Shown here: positions 14,243 through 20,858 of the stretch, piece after piece | Layout: each line of letters begins with the position of its first letter | Numbering within the stretch: position 1 is the stretch's first letter | Assembly (NCBI GenBank): GCA_937879875.1 | Contig: CALFMN010000085.1 | Location: 1-20,858 of the forward strand | Source: an uncultured Chloroflexota bacterium | Lineage (GTDB): Bacteria; Chloroflexota; Dehalococcoidia; CAUJGQ01 | Direction of reading: 5' to 3' | DNA length: 20,858 nucleotides | Program-made: the position numbers and the translations under genes | Notes under the pieces: model-generated | Databases searched by the model: none | Told to the model about the DNA's origin: nothing | Seen by the model: the letters and a program-made list of their open reading frames with translations, nothing else

Positions 14243-14439
14243 CCCTTCCCCCAATAATAGGGGAAGGGCGATCCTGGGCTGCTGGTGCGAGAGGGAGTCG
14301 GGTTAGCGGGGCGCTGCGGGGCGCGCCTTTGGGCGCGAAGGGCGCACGCCGTGCGCCCCTGCAGGCGATCAGATCGCCCCGCCTTCAGCCCCAATGCCCC
14401 GCAGTAAGATCTCCCCTTCCCCTATTATTGGGGGAAGGG
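14243..14439. repeat. 197-bp element with perfect 25-bp inverted ends
   Basis: The left end, 14244-14268 (CCTTCCCCCAATAATAGG then GGAAGGG), is the exact reverse complement of 14414-14438. Including one more paired base, the element is 14243-14439. Each end is itself nearly palindromic around AATAAT. The interior has no protein-like open frame and contains a GTAGGGGCGC-type hairpin. It fills the gap between the iron-sulfur and large subunit genes. It is MITE-like; no second copy is in the window. Confidence 0.85.
14340..14364 (-). repeat. Short hairpin repeat, GTAGGGGCGC family, copy 2
   Basis: In reverse complement it reads CTGCAGGGGCGCAC, GGC, GTGCGCCC: a perfect 8-bp stem with a GGC loop. 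It differs from copy 3 (18619-18643) at two positions only, which pair with each other. It is nested inside the 197-bp element. Confidence 0.8.
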
Positions 14440-14497
14440 GGCCACGGGCGTTCTACAATAGCAGCGAGAGCCCGAATAGTAGGGCAGGAGTGAAGCG

Positions 14498-16768
14498 ATG
14501 GTCATCGCGGACAAAGACACGAAGTACAAAGTCATCGGCACGCGCCCGATTCGCCCCGACGGTGTGGACAAAGTCACCGGCCGGGCGCAGTACGGCGCCG
14601 ACATCACCCTGCCCGGCACGCTCCACGCCAAAGTGCTGCGCAGCCCTTATGCCCACGCCCGCATCGTCTCGATCGATACGCGCGAGGCCGAGGCGCTGCC
14701 CGGCGTGCGCGCCGTCCTCACCGCCAAAGACCTGCCGCAGGCCGAGGACAAGACCCAGGATCTGGGCGAAGGCGCCGTCAACCTGCGCGAGCTGAGCAAC
14801 AACGTGCTCGCCGACGAGAAGGCGCTGTACCGCGGGCACGCCGTCGCGGCCGTGGCGGCGACGAGCGCGCACATCGCCGAGGAGGCACTGGGGCTGATCA
14901 GGGTCGAGTACGAGCCGCTGCCGCCGGTGGTGGACGTGCGCGACGCAATGCGCGAGGATGCGCCGCTGCTGCACGAGAACCAGAAGACAAAGAGCATGGC
15001 CGGCGTCTCGGAGAAGCCGAGCAACGTGGCGCAGCACCTGCACTTCCAGAAGGGCGACGTCGAGCAGGGCTTCGCCGAGGCCGATGTCGTCGTCGAGCGC
15101 GAGTTCACGACGAAGATGGTGCACCAGGGCTACATCGAGCCGCACGCCACCTCGGCGCACTGGAACCAGGACGGCCGGCTGACCGTCTACACCTGCACGC
15201 AGGGCGCCTTCCCCGTGCGGGCGCAGCTCTCCGAACTGCTGCGTATGCCCGTTTCGCGCATCAAGGTCGTGCCGACGGAGATCGGCGGCGGCTTCGGCGG
15301 CAAGATCCCGATCTATCTGGAGCCAGTGGCGGCAATGCTTTCGAAGAAGAGCGGCAAGCCGGTCAAGCTGACGATGAGCCGCACCGACGTGTTCGAGGGC
15401 ACCGGCCCGACCTCCGGCTCGTACCTGAAGGTCAAGGTTGGTGCGAAGCGCGACGGCACGGTCACGGCCGCACAGGCGATGCTGGCCTACGAGGCCGGCG
15501 CCTACAAGGGCTCGCCGGTCGGCGCCGGCTGCATGACCATGCTGGCGCCGTACGAGGTGGCGAACGCCGTGATCGACGGCTACGACGTGGTCGTGAACAA
15601 GCCGAAGGTCGCGGCGTATCGAGCGCCGGGCGCGCCCAACGCCGCCTTCGCCATCGAACAGGTAATGGACGAGGTCGCGGAGAAGCTCGACATCGACCCG
15701 CTGCGCTTTCGCCTGCAGAACGGCGCGAAAGAGGGCACGGTGCAGGCCAACGGCGCCACGTTCCCGCGCATCGGCAATCTGGAGTGCGTGCATGCCGCGC
15801 TCGCCTCGGCGCACTACAACACGCCGCTCGAAGGGCCGAACCGCGGCCGCGGCGTTTCTTCAGGATTCTGGTTCAATGTCGGCCTGAAGTCCTCCGTTTC
15901 GGCCAGCGTCAATCCCGACGGAACCGTGAGCCTGACCGAGGGCTCGACCGACATCGGCGGCACGCGCGCCTCGATCGCCATGCAACTCGCGGAGACGCTG
16001 GGCATCACCGCTGAGGAAGTCAAGCCGCAGGTGGTGGACACCGATTCGGTCGGCTACAACGACGTGACCGGCGGCAGCCGCACGACCTTCGCCAGCGGCT
16101 ACGCGGCCTACGAGGCGGGCCAGGACATCATCCGCCAGCTCAAAGAGCGCGCGGCCAAGATCTGGGAGGTCGATCTCGACACCGTTTCGTACGAAGGCGG
16201 CGTGCTCAAGACCTCGGCGGACGCCGAGAAGAGCATGACCTTCAAGGAGATCGCCGGGCGGGTGATGCGCACGGGCGCGCCGGTGGTCGGTCGGGCCACG
16301 GTGGCGCCCGGCGGCGTGGGCGGCGCCTTCAGCACGCAGATCGCCGATGTGGAAGTCGACCCGGAGACGGGCAAAGTCACGGTGCTGCGCTACACCGTGG
16401 TGCAGGACGCGGGTACGGCCGTGCATCCTGCCTATGTCGAGGGCCAGATGCAGGGCGCGGTGGCGCAGGGCGTGGGCTGGGCGCTGAACGAGGAGTATTT
16501 CTACGACGAGTCGGGCCGCATGGCCAACGCCAGCTATCTCGACTACCGCATGCCGACGGCGCTCGACCTGCCCATGATCGACGCGATCATCGTCGAGGTG
16601 CCGAATCCAGGCCACCCGTACGGCGTGCGCGGTGTGGGCGAGGTGCCGATCGTGCCGCCGCTGGCCGCCGTGGCGAACGCGGTCTACCGCGCCACCGGCC
16701 ACCGCTTCACCGACCTGCCGATCTCGCCGGGCCGCATCCTCGAGGAGACGGTCGGGCTGCCCAAGTGA
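14498..16768 (+). CDS. Molybdenum hydroxylase large (catalytic) subunit, xanthine dehydrogenase/CoxL family
   Basis: A 756-residue subunit holding the molybdopterin cofactor. Family motifs: RPDGVDKVTGRAQYGADI at the N-terminus, EIGGGFGGK for cofactor binding, EGSTDIGGTRASIAMQ, and GVRGVGEVP with the catalytic Glu715 near the C-terminus. The active-site loop is AYRAPGAP (Tyr374-Pro380). This is neither AYxCSFR of true (form I) CO dehydrogenases nor AYRGAGR of form II, and it also differs from AFRGFG of xanthine dehydrogenases. The protein should therefore hydroxylate another compound, such as an aldehyde, N-heterocycle or aromatic, that I cannot name. The ATG has AGGAG 7 nt upstream. It is the last gene of the operon; no maturation genes follow directly. 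Confidence 0.95.
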   Translation: MVIADKDTKYKVIGTRPIRPDGVDKVTGRAQYGADITLPGTLHAKVLRSPYAHARIVSIDTREAEALPGVRAVLTAKDLPQAEDKTQDLGEGAVNLRELSNNVLADEKALYRGHAVAAVAATSAHIAEEALGLIRVEYEPLPPVVDVRDAMREDAPLLHENQKTKSMAGVSEKPSNVAQHLHFQKGDVEQGFAEADVVVEREFTTKMVHQGYIEPHATSAHWNQDGRLTVYTCTQGAFPVRAQLSELLRMPVSRIKVVPTEIGGGFGGKIPIYLEPVAAMLSKKSGKPVKLTMSRTDVFEGTGPTSGSYLKVKVGAKRDGTVTAAQAMLAYEAGAYKGSPVGAGCMTMLAPYEVANAVIDGYDVVVNKPKVAAYRAPGAPNAAFAIEQVMDEVAEKLDIDPLRFRLQNGAKEGTVQANGATFPRIGNLECVHAALASAHYNTPLEGPNRGRGVSSGFWFNVGLKSSVSASVNPDGTVSLTEGSTDIGGTRASIAMQLAETLGITAEEVKPQVVDTDSVGYNDVTGGSRTTFASGYAAYEAGQDIIRQLKERAAKIWEVDLDTVSYEGGVLKTSADAEKSMTFKEIAGRVMRTGAPVVGRATVAPGGVGGAFSTQIADVEVDPETGKVTVLRYTVVQDAGTAVHPAYVEGQMQGAVAQGVGWALNEEYFYDESGRMANASYLDYRMPTALDLPMIDAIIVEVPNPGHPYGVRGVGEVPIVPPLAAVANAVYRATGHRFTDLPISPGRILEETVGLPK

Positions 16769-16803
16769 GGGCGCAGGGCATAGGGCACAGGGCGTAGGAC
16801 ACG
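16769..16803 (+). repeat. Heptamer tandem repeat, 4-5 units, at the stop of the large subunit gene
   Basis: Units GGGCGCA, GGGCATA, GGGCACA, GGGCGTA (16769-16796), then a weaker GGACACG. The array begins at the base after the TGA stop codon. Confidence 0.85.
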
Positions 16804-16804
16804 A

Positions 16805-16834
16805 GGGGACGGCCGAGATGCTTCGGCCGTCCCC
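16805..16834 (+). terminator. Hairpin terminator after the molybdenum hydroxylase operon
   Basis: A perfect 12-bp stem, GGGGACGGCCGA (16805-16816) with TCGGCCGTCCCC (16823-16834), loop GATGCT, followed by AGTTGTGTTG. It is 36 nt after the large subunit stop. The T run is weak but position and stem fit a terminator. Confidence 0.65.
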
Positions 16835-16851
16835 AGTTGTGTTGCTGGCGC

Positions 16852-17073
16852 GGGGCGCCTAACCCTGACGTCGCAGGCGACGTCTGTCCCTTCCCGAGGC
16901 GGGGAAGGGACTTCTGGAGCGTTCCAGACACCGTGCGACGGCGGTGGGGCGCGGGTGTCCTTGCGGGACGCGCGGCGGGTTGCCTGCCATCTGTTTGAGT
17001 TTCTACGAACCCCACCCTTCCTGTGTCGGGAAGGGACAGGTTTCGCTTCAGCGAAAGCAGGGTTAGGTGCCCC
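16852..17073 (+). repeat. 222-bp interspersed element with inverted ends, copy 2
   Basis: Ends GGGGCGCCTAACCCTGA and GCAGGGTTAGGTGCCCC are inverted repeats, matching at 15 of 17 positions. GCGC on each outer side could be a target duplication or part of the ends. Inside each end there is a hairpin (GACGTCG/CGACGTC on the left, TTTCGC/GCGAAA on the right) and a CCCTTCC-type hairpin. It aligns to the reverse complement of 6105-6324. No open frame could encode a transposase. It lies between the molybdenum hydroxylase operon terminator and proS. Confidence 0.85.
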
Positions 17074-17176
17074 GCGCGGCCTCCCAAGCCCGGCTCTCCC
17101 GCCGATCCATCGCCCGCCGGCGCCGACGCTGCCATACTGGTAGGCAGCACACCGGCGCGGCGGCATCGGAGGCGGC

Positions 17177-18610
17177 ATGGCGGAAGAGCGTATCCCTTCG
17201 CGCGGCGAGGATTTTAACGAGTGGTACAACCAGCTCGTGCTGAAGAGCGAGCTGGCCGACTACGCGCCCGTGCGCGGCTGCATGGTCGTGCGGCCCTACG
17301 GCTGGGCGCTGTGGGAGAACATTCAGCAGGCGCTCGACCGCCGCTTCAAGGCGACGGGACATCTGAACGCCGGCTTCCCCATGTTCATCCCGTCGTCGTT
17401 CCTCGAAAAGGAGAAGCAGCACGTCGAGGGCTTCGCGCCGGAGTTCGCCGTGGTCACGCACGGCGGCGGCGAGGAGCTGCCCGAGCCGCTGGTCGTGCGT
17501 CCGACCTCCGAGACGCTGATCGGCCATATGTACGCGAAGTGGATCCACTCCTACCGCGACCTGCCCGTGCTGATCAACCTGTGGAATAGCGCCGTGCGCT
17601 GGGAGAAGCGTACCAGGCTCTTCCTGCGGACCACCGAGTTCTTCTGGCAGGAGGGCCACACCGCGCACGCCACCGCCGAGGAAGGCGAGGCCGAGGCGCG
17701 GCAGATGCTCGACATCTACGCCGACTTCGCCGAGAACGAGGCAGCGGTGCCCGTGATTCGCGGCGCGAAGAGCGAATCGGAGAAGTTCGCCGGCGCCCTG
17801 CGTTCGTACACGATCGAAGCGATGATGGGCGACACGCGCGCCCTGCAGTCGGGCACGTCGCACAATCTGGGCCAGAACTTCGCCCGCGCCTTCGAGATCC
17901 AGTATCTGACCGCCGAGAACGCGCTGGAGCACTGCTGGACCACGTCATGGGGACTCTCCACGCGCTTCATCGGCGCGATCGTGATGGTGCACGGCGACGA
18001 TACTGGATTGATCATGCCGCCGCGCCTGGCGCCGCACCAAGTCGTGATCGTGCCGATCTACCGCAAGGACGAGGAACGCGCACAAATCCTGTCCGAGGCC
18101 GATCGGCTGGCCGCCGAGCTGGGCGACTACCGCGTGCGCGTGGACAAACGCGACGGGCTCACACCGGGCTACAAGTTCAACGACTGGGAGATGCGCGGCG
18201 TGCCGCTACGCATCGAGCTTGGCCCGCGCGATATCGCGCAGGGTACGGTGATGCTGGCACGGCGCGACCGACCCGGCAAAGAGGGCAAGACCTCGGTGCC
18301 GCGCGCCGAAGCCCCGGCGGCCGTGGGCGAGTTGCTGAAGGAGATCCATACGTCGCTCTACGAGCGAGCGCTGCGCTTCCGCGAGCAGCACACGGCCGCG
18401 CCGGCAAGCTACGCCGAGTTCGGCGACGCGGTGCAGCAGGGCTTCGCGCTGGCCTGGTGGTGCGAGCAGGAGGACTGCGAGACGGCGATCAAGGAGGAGA
18501 CGCGGGCGACCTCGCGCTGCATCCCCTTCGACCAGCCGGGCGGCAGCGGCGCCTGCATCCGCGACGGCCGCCCCGCGAGCCGCAAAGGGCTGTTCGGCCG
18601 GGCGTACTGA
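17177..18610 (+). CDS. proS: Prolyl-tRNA synthetase, archaeal/eukaryotic type
   Basis: A 477-residue class II synthetase that charges tRNA-Pro with proline. The length and sequence fit the type without the editing insertion of the E. coli form. Visible motifs: GCMVVRPYGWALWENIQ near the N-terminus, VVRPTSETLIGHMYAKW, motif 2 FLRTTEFFWQEGHTAH, and GTSHNLGQNFARAF. The anticodon-binding domain has LAPHQVVIVPIY. The C-terminal domain has Cys residues (WWCEQEDCETAI, SRCIP) that bind zinc in this type, and ends in the usual GLFGRAY. The ATG has GGAGG 4 nt upstream. It stands after an intergenic repeat; its promoter must lie between 17074 and 17160 or in the repeat. Confidence 0.97.
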   Translation: MAEERIPSRGEDFNEWYNQLVLKSELADYAPVRGCMVVRPYGWALWENIQQALDRRFKATGHLNAGFPMFIPSSFLEKEKQHVEGFAPEFAVVTHGGGEELPEPLVVRPTSETLIGHMYAKWIHSYRDLPVLINLWNSAVRWEKRTRLFLRTTEFFWQEGHTAHATAEEGEAEARQMLDIYADFAENEAAVPVIRGAKSESEKFAGALRSYTIEAMMGDTRALQSGTSHNLGQNFARAFEIQYLTAENALEHCWTTSWGLSTRFIGAIVMVHGDDTGLIMPPRLAPHQVVIVPIYRKDEERAQILSEADRLAAELGDYRVRVDKRDGLTPGYKFNDWEMRGVPLRIELGPRDIAQGTVMLARRDRPGKEGKTSVPRAEAPAAVGELLKEIHTSLYERALRFREQHTAAPASYAEFGDAVQQGFALAWWCEQEDCETAIKEETRATSRCIPFDQPGGSGACIRDGRPASRKGLFGRAY

Positions 18611-18618
18611 CCCAGAAG

Positions 18619-18643
18619 CTGCAGGGGCGCATGGCATGCGCCC
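18619..18643 (+). repeat. Short hairpin repeat, GTAGGGGCGC family, copy 3
   Basis: CTGCAGGGGCGCAT, GGC, ATGCGCCC: a perfect 8-bp stem (18625-18632 with 18636-18643) and GGC loop, 9 nt after the proS stop. It could serve as a terminator, but no T run follows. Confidence 0.8.
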
Positions 18644-18722
18644 GTCCTTCGGAACGTCGCGATCGGGACGCTGCTGCGCCGCAACCCTGGCTCCCCACCC
18701 GATCGATAAGGAAGACGGATAG

Positions 18723-18986
18723 ATGGCAAGCGTGCGGATTCCCGCGTTGATGCGCGACCTGACCGGCGGCCAGCCGGTGGTCGAAGTCTCGGGCCGCAAC
18801 CTGCGCCAGCTCGTGGCGGCGCTCGATGCCTCCTACCCCGGTATGCGTGAGCGGCTGCTGGACGAAGGCGAGCCGCGCCCCGAACTGGCCTTCGCCGTCG
18901 ATGGCGAGGTCGCCACGCTCGGCCTGCTGCAGCCCGTGAGCGAAGGCAGCGAGGTCGTGATCCTGCCGGCGCTCGGTGGGGGATAG
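18723..18986 (+). CDS. MoaD/ThiS-family sulfur carrier protein
   Basis: An 87-residue ubiquitin-fold protein. The sequence MASVRIPALMRDLTGG, LRQLVAALDASYPGMRERLL and GSEVVILPALGGG follows the family, with the C-terminal Gly-Gly that is activated as a thiocarboxylate. Members deliver sulfur for molybdopterin, thiamin, cysteine or other products. The protein ends in three Gly residues rather than two. Loss of the final Gly or use as it stands are both possible. The molybdenum hydroxylase operon lies about 2 kb upstream, so a role in molybdopterin synthesis is attractive, but no activating (MoeB-like) enzyme or MoaE is in the window and the type is not settled. The start ATG follows AGGAAG 8 nt upstream. 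Confidence 0.88.
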   Translation: MASVRIPALMRDLTGGQPVVEVSGRNLRQLVAALDASYPGMRERLLDEGEPRPELAFAVDGEVATLGLLQPVSEGSEVVILPALGGG

Positions 18987-19033
18987 GGACGATCGCGAGT
19001 CCACGGGTCCGTCATGGTATTACGGGGGCGTGG

Positions 19034-19084
19034 CTCAATAAGTTTGGCTTCATTGAGTCCGGGCTTATTGAGACGAGACTCAAT
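19034..19084. promoter_or_regulatory. CTCAAT repeat cluster upstream of the ATPase gene
   Basis: Four copies of one 6-mer: CTCAAT at 19034-19039 and 19079-19084, and its complement ATTGAG at 19052-19057 and 19067-19072. CTCAATAAG and CTTATTGAG form a 9-bp inverted pair (19034-19042, 19064-19072). The block is distinctly AT-rich for this window and ends 13 bp before the ATG at 19098. It might be an operator or promoter region. Confidence 0.5.
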
Positions 19085-19097
19085 AGACTTGGTCTTC

Positions 19098-20540
19098 ATG
19101 ACTTCTACTGCCGATGAGATCCCGGAGCCCTTCTTCGACCGAACACGCGAGCTTGCGATTCTGGATCGGGCCTGGCAGGAGTGCCGGACGCAACTCGTGA
19201 CGATGTGGGGTCGCCGCCGCGTGGGCAAGTCAGCGCTGCTTTCCCACTTCGCGCAGAACAAGCGGGCTATTTATCTGTATGGAACGCGTGCCTCCGAACG
19301 GGAGATCCTTGCTGCGCTGGCGCTGCAGGCCTCCGCGGTCACCGGCGACAGATACGTCGGCGCGGTGCCCTTTCCGACCTGGGATCTCGCGTTCCAATAT
19401 CTGGAGACTATTCCAAAGGACGAACGCCTGCTCATCGTGCTGGATGAGTTTCCATACATCTGCGAGGCAACGCAAGGGCTCGACACGCTCGTGCAGCGCT
19501 GGTGGGATCACATTCAGCACACGACCCGCTTCATGCTGGTAATCGCCGGCTCCGCACACTCGTTTATGGCCGGCCTCACAGTGTATAGCGAGGCGTTGCA
19601 CGGACGGCGCACTGCCTCTGTGCAGGTCGACCCGTTCGACTATCTGGACGCTGCACGGTTTCTTCAGAACGTTCCGGCTGCAGACCGTGTGCGCGCCTAC
19701 GCCTTCTTCGGCGGGATGCCGGCCTATCTGCGTCACTTCGATCCGGATATGAACCTGCATGAAAACCTGCAACGGACGCTCTTTGCACCCGGACATGTGC
19801 TCTACACCGAGGGCGACGAGTTGCTTCGTACCGAATTCTATATGGAGGCGATGTACGCCGCGATCCTGCGCGCGATCGCGTGCGGGGAACAAAAGCCAAG
19901 CGACATCGCGCGCTCGGTAGGTAAGCACAGCGCAGACGAGGTTTTCGACTACATCCGCCGTCTGCAAGTGGTGCGCCTGATCGAGCGCGAAACGCCGATC
20001 ACCGAGTGGAGGCAGGTACGCAGCCGCCGTTCACTCTACTGTCTGGCCGATCCGTACCTGCGCGCCTGGTTCCGCTTCGTCTGGCCCAACCGCTCGTTCT
20101 TGCAACTTGGCCAAACTGCACAGGTCTGGGAGGGTGAGGTCGCGCCGCATCTGGACGAATTCGTCGCGCGCACGACGTGGGAAGAGGTCTGCATGCAGCA
20201 CCTCTGGCGGCGCGTGGCGACGCGCACGCTGCCGGTCGATTTCACCCATCTCGGCCGCTGGTGGGACAACCAGGACGAGATCGATCTCGTCGGCCTCTGG
20301 CAGGACGAGATTCGTCTTGTCGGTGAGTGCAAGTGGACGGCGGCGCCGGTGGACGAGCGCGTCCTCGCCAGCTTGCAACGGAAGGCGGCGAAACTCGACC
20401 TGGAACGACCGCCGCTCTGGGTGTTGGCCAGCCGCTCCGGCTTCGACGATGCCCTGCGCCGCCGAGCCGAGCACGGCGAGATACTGCTGATCGAACCGGA
20501 CGATCTGTTCGCGCCGGACCTGGTGGGCGTCAGCGTATGA
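19098..20540 (+). CDS. P-loop ATPase with C-terminal PD-(D/E)XK-like domain (DUF234 type)
   Basis: A 480-residue protein of the archaeal-type ATPase family. Walker A is GRRRVGKS (38-45), Walker B is LLIVLDEF (111-118), followed by AGSAHSFM, typical of these ATPases. A winged-helix part with RRLQVVRLIERETPI and YLRAWFRFVWPN follows. The C-terminus has a nuclease-like signature, Asp396 (DEIDLVG) and Glu410-Cys-Lys412 (VGECKW). Such proteins are common in archaea and scattered in bacteria; their role is not established, though the domain pair suggests action on DNA. The frame opens at 19014, but the protein-like start is ATG 19098; neither has a Shine-Dalgarno, so the message may be leaderless. 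The upstream DNA is AT-richer than neighbours, a possible sign of transfer. It ends overlapping the convergent CoA-transferase tail by 11 bp. Confidence 0.85.
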   Translation: MTSTADEIPEPFFDRTRELAILDRAWQECRTQLVTMWGRRRVGKSALLSHFAQNKRAIYLYGTRASEREILAALALQASAVTGDRYVGAVPFPTWDLAFQYLETIPKDERLLIVLDEFPYICEATQGLDTLVQRWWDHIQHTTRFMLVIAGSAHSFMAGLTVYSEALHGRRTASVQVDPFDYLDAARFLQNVPAADRVRAYAFFGGMPAYLRHFDPDMNLHENLQRTLFAPGHVLYTEGDELLRTEFYMEAMYAAILRAIACGEQKPSDIARSVGKHSADEVFDYIRRLQVVRLIERETPITEWRQVRSRRSLYCLADPYLRAWFRFVWPNRSFLQLGQTAQVWEGEVAPHLDEFVARTTWEEVCMQHLWRRVATRTLPVDFTHLGRWWDNQDEIDLVGLWQDEIRLVGECKWTAAPVDERVLASLQRKAAKLDLERPPLWVLASRSGFDDALRRRAEHGEILLIEPDDLFAPDLVGVSV

Positions 20541-20628
20541 CGCCGCGTTCGCGCCACGCTGCGGTCTGCGCGGGCGTGAAGCCGAGCTGGCCCAGTACCT
20601 CGCCGTTGTGCTCGCCCAGCGCCGGCTT
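20530..20628 (-). pseudogene. C-terminal tail of a class III CoA-transferase
   Basis: The last 32 codons on the minus strand read KPALGEHNGEVLGQLGF, then TPAQTAAWRERGVIR and a stop. This is the usual C-terminus of CaiB/BaiF CoA-transferases; compare PLLGEHNAEVW in the gene at 3428-4621. Upstream, up to about 20650, the sequence may still belong, but after that nothing like the family is visible although about 200 bp remain in the window. It is either a truncated gene or one broken by an insertion, or an assembly joint lies here. Confidence 0.65.
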
Positions 20629-20858
20629 CCCGTGTGCCGCCGCAAACCGCCGGCAACTGGTTGGCTCCCCAGCTAAGACCGTTCGTGTCGTACATGTGCG
20701 ACTCGTTCTATCGAAGCCGCTTTCATGCAGGAGGATGGCGGTTGGCCTGGCGGACGGCATGCTTACGGACGTCGAGCAGAACCAGCCGAGATCGGGTAGG
20801 CAGTAATACCAATTCGTCATGACGGGATCCCATTCCGGGCAGGAGACTGGAGCACATC
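20629..20858. other. Unassigned sequence at the window end
   Basis: 230 bases where no open frame on either strand looks like a known protein. The frames are short and rich in Arg, Thr and Ser. The composition is less GC-rich than the coding regions to the left, with patches such as AGTAATACCAATTCGTCATGA. It replaces the place where the body of the CoA-transferase would be. I cannot tell a mobile-element end from a misjoin. Confidence 0.4.

Noticed and set aside
14453..15814. A 453-residue open frame on the minus strand
   Set aside because: Antisense to the molybdenum hydroxylase large subunit; composition typical of a shadow frame.
12672..16768. Aerobic CO dehydrogenase operon
   Set aside because: The gene order agrees, but the active-site loop AYRAPGAP lacks the AYxCSFR signature of proven CO oxidisers.
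84..16803. CRISPR array from the tandem repeats
   Set aside because: The units are 7 bp with no spacers, the arrays are at most 35 bp, and no cas gene is present.
16684..17229. Minus-strand open frames over the proS leader
   Set aside because: They read through the second copy of the interspersed element and the end of the large subunit gene; no protein-like features.

Overview
The window is very GC-rich bacterial DNA, about 20.9 kb, from the end of a draft or metagenomic contig: the first 46 bases are an untrimmed Illumina Nextera adapter. I lean towards Chloroflexota. The reasons are the archaeal/eukaryotic-type prolyl-tRNA synthetase, a molybdenum hydroxylase operon, paired class III CoA-transferases, and dense short palindromic and heptameric repeats between genes. 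This is inference; no rRNA, tRNA or ribosomal protein gene is present to fix the taxonomy.

Left region (108-4686, minus strand): a cluster with two adjacent class III CoA-transferases 2 nt apart, a small GIY-YIG-like protein, a small membrane protein and an acyl-CoA dehydrogenase. It probably activates and oxidises an organic acid through CoA thioesters. The leading CoA-transferase has Glu where the catalytic Asp should be, while its neighbour has Asp, so they may form a heteromer. A symmetric four-half-site operator candidate lies just upstream. Next come a small secreted protein (+) and an arylamine N-acetyltransferase (-).

Middle region (6643-9544, plus strand): a membrane-anchored YVTN beta-propeller, a cupredoxin, and an ECF sigma factor fused through one membrane helix to an RskA-like anti-sigma domain. 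This looks like a cell-envelope module with a membrane-tethered sigma factor. A PilZ protein (-) and a chemoreceptor (+) follow, divergently arranged. The chemoreceptor has an in-frame amber codon at position 81.

Right region (12672-18986, plus strand): a three-gene xanthine dehydrogenase/CoxMSL-type molybdenum hydroxylase in the order FAD, FeS, Mo subunit, then proS and a MoaD/ThiS-like sulfur carrier. An ATPase with a PD-(D/E)XK-type C-terminus and the C-terminal tail of another CoA-transferase end the window.

The most unusual property is the repeats. Heptamer arrays, mostly four units (28 bp), abut stop codons. A 220-bp element with inverted ends occurs twice. A 197-bp element has perfect 25-bp inverted ends. 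A short hairpin family shows compensatory base changes. These fill the gaps of the molybdenum hydroxylase operon, and two lie in frame inside coding sequences.
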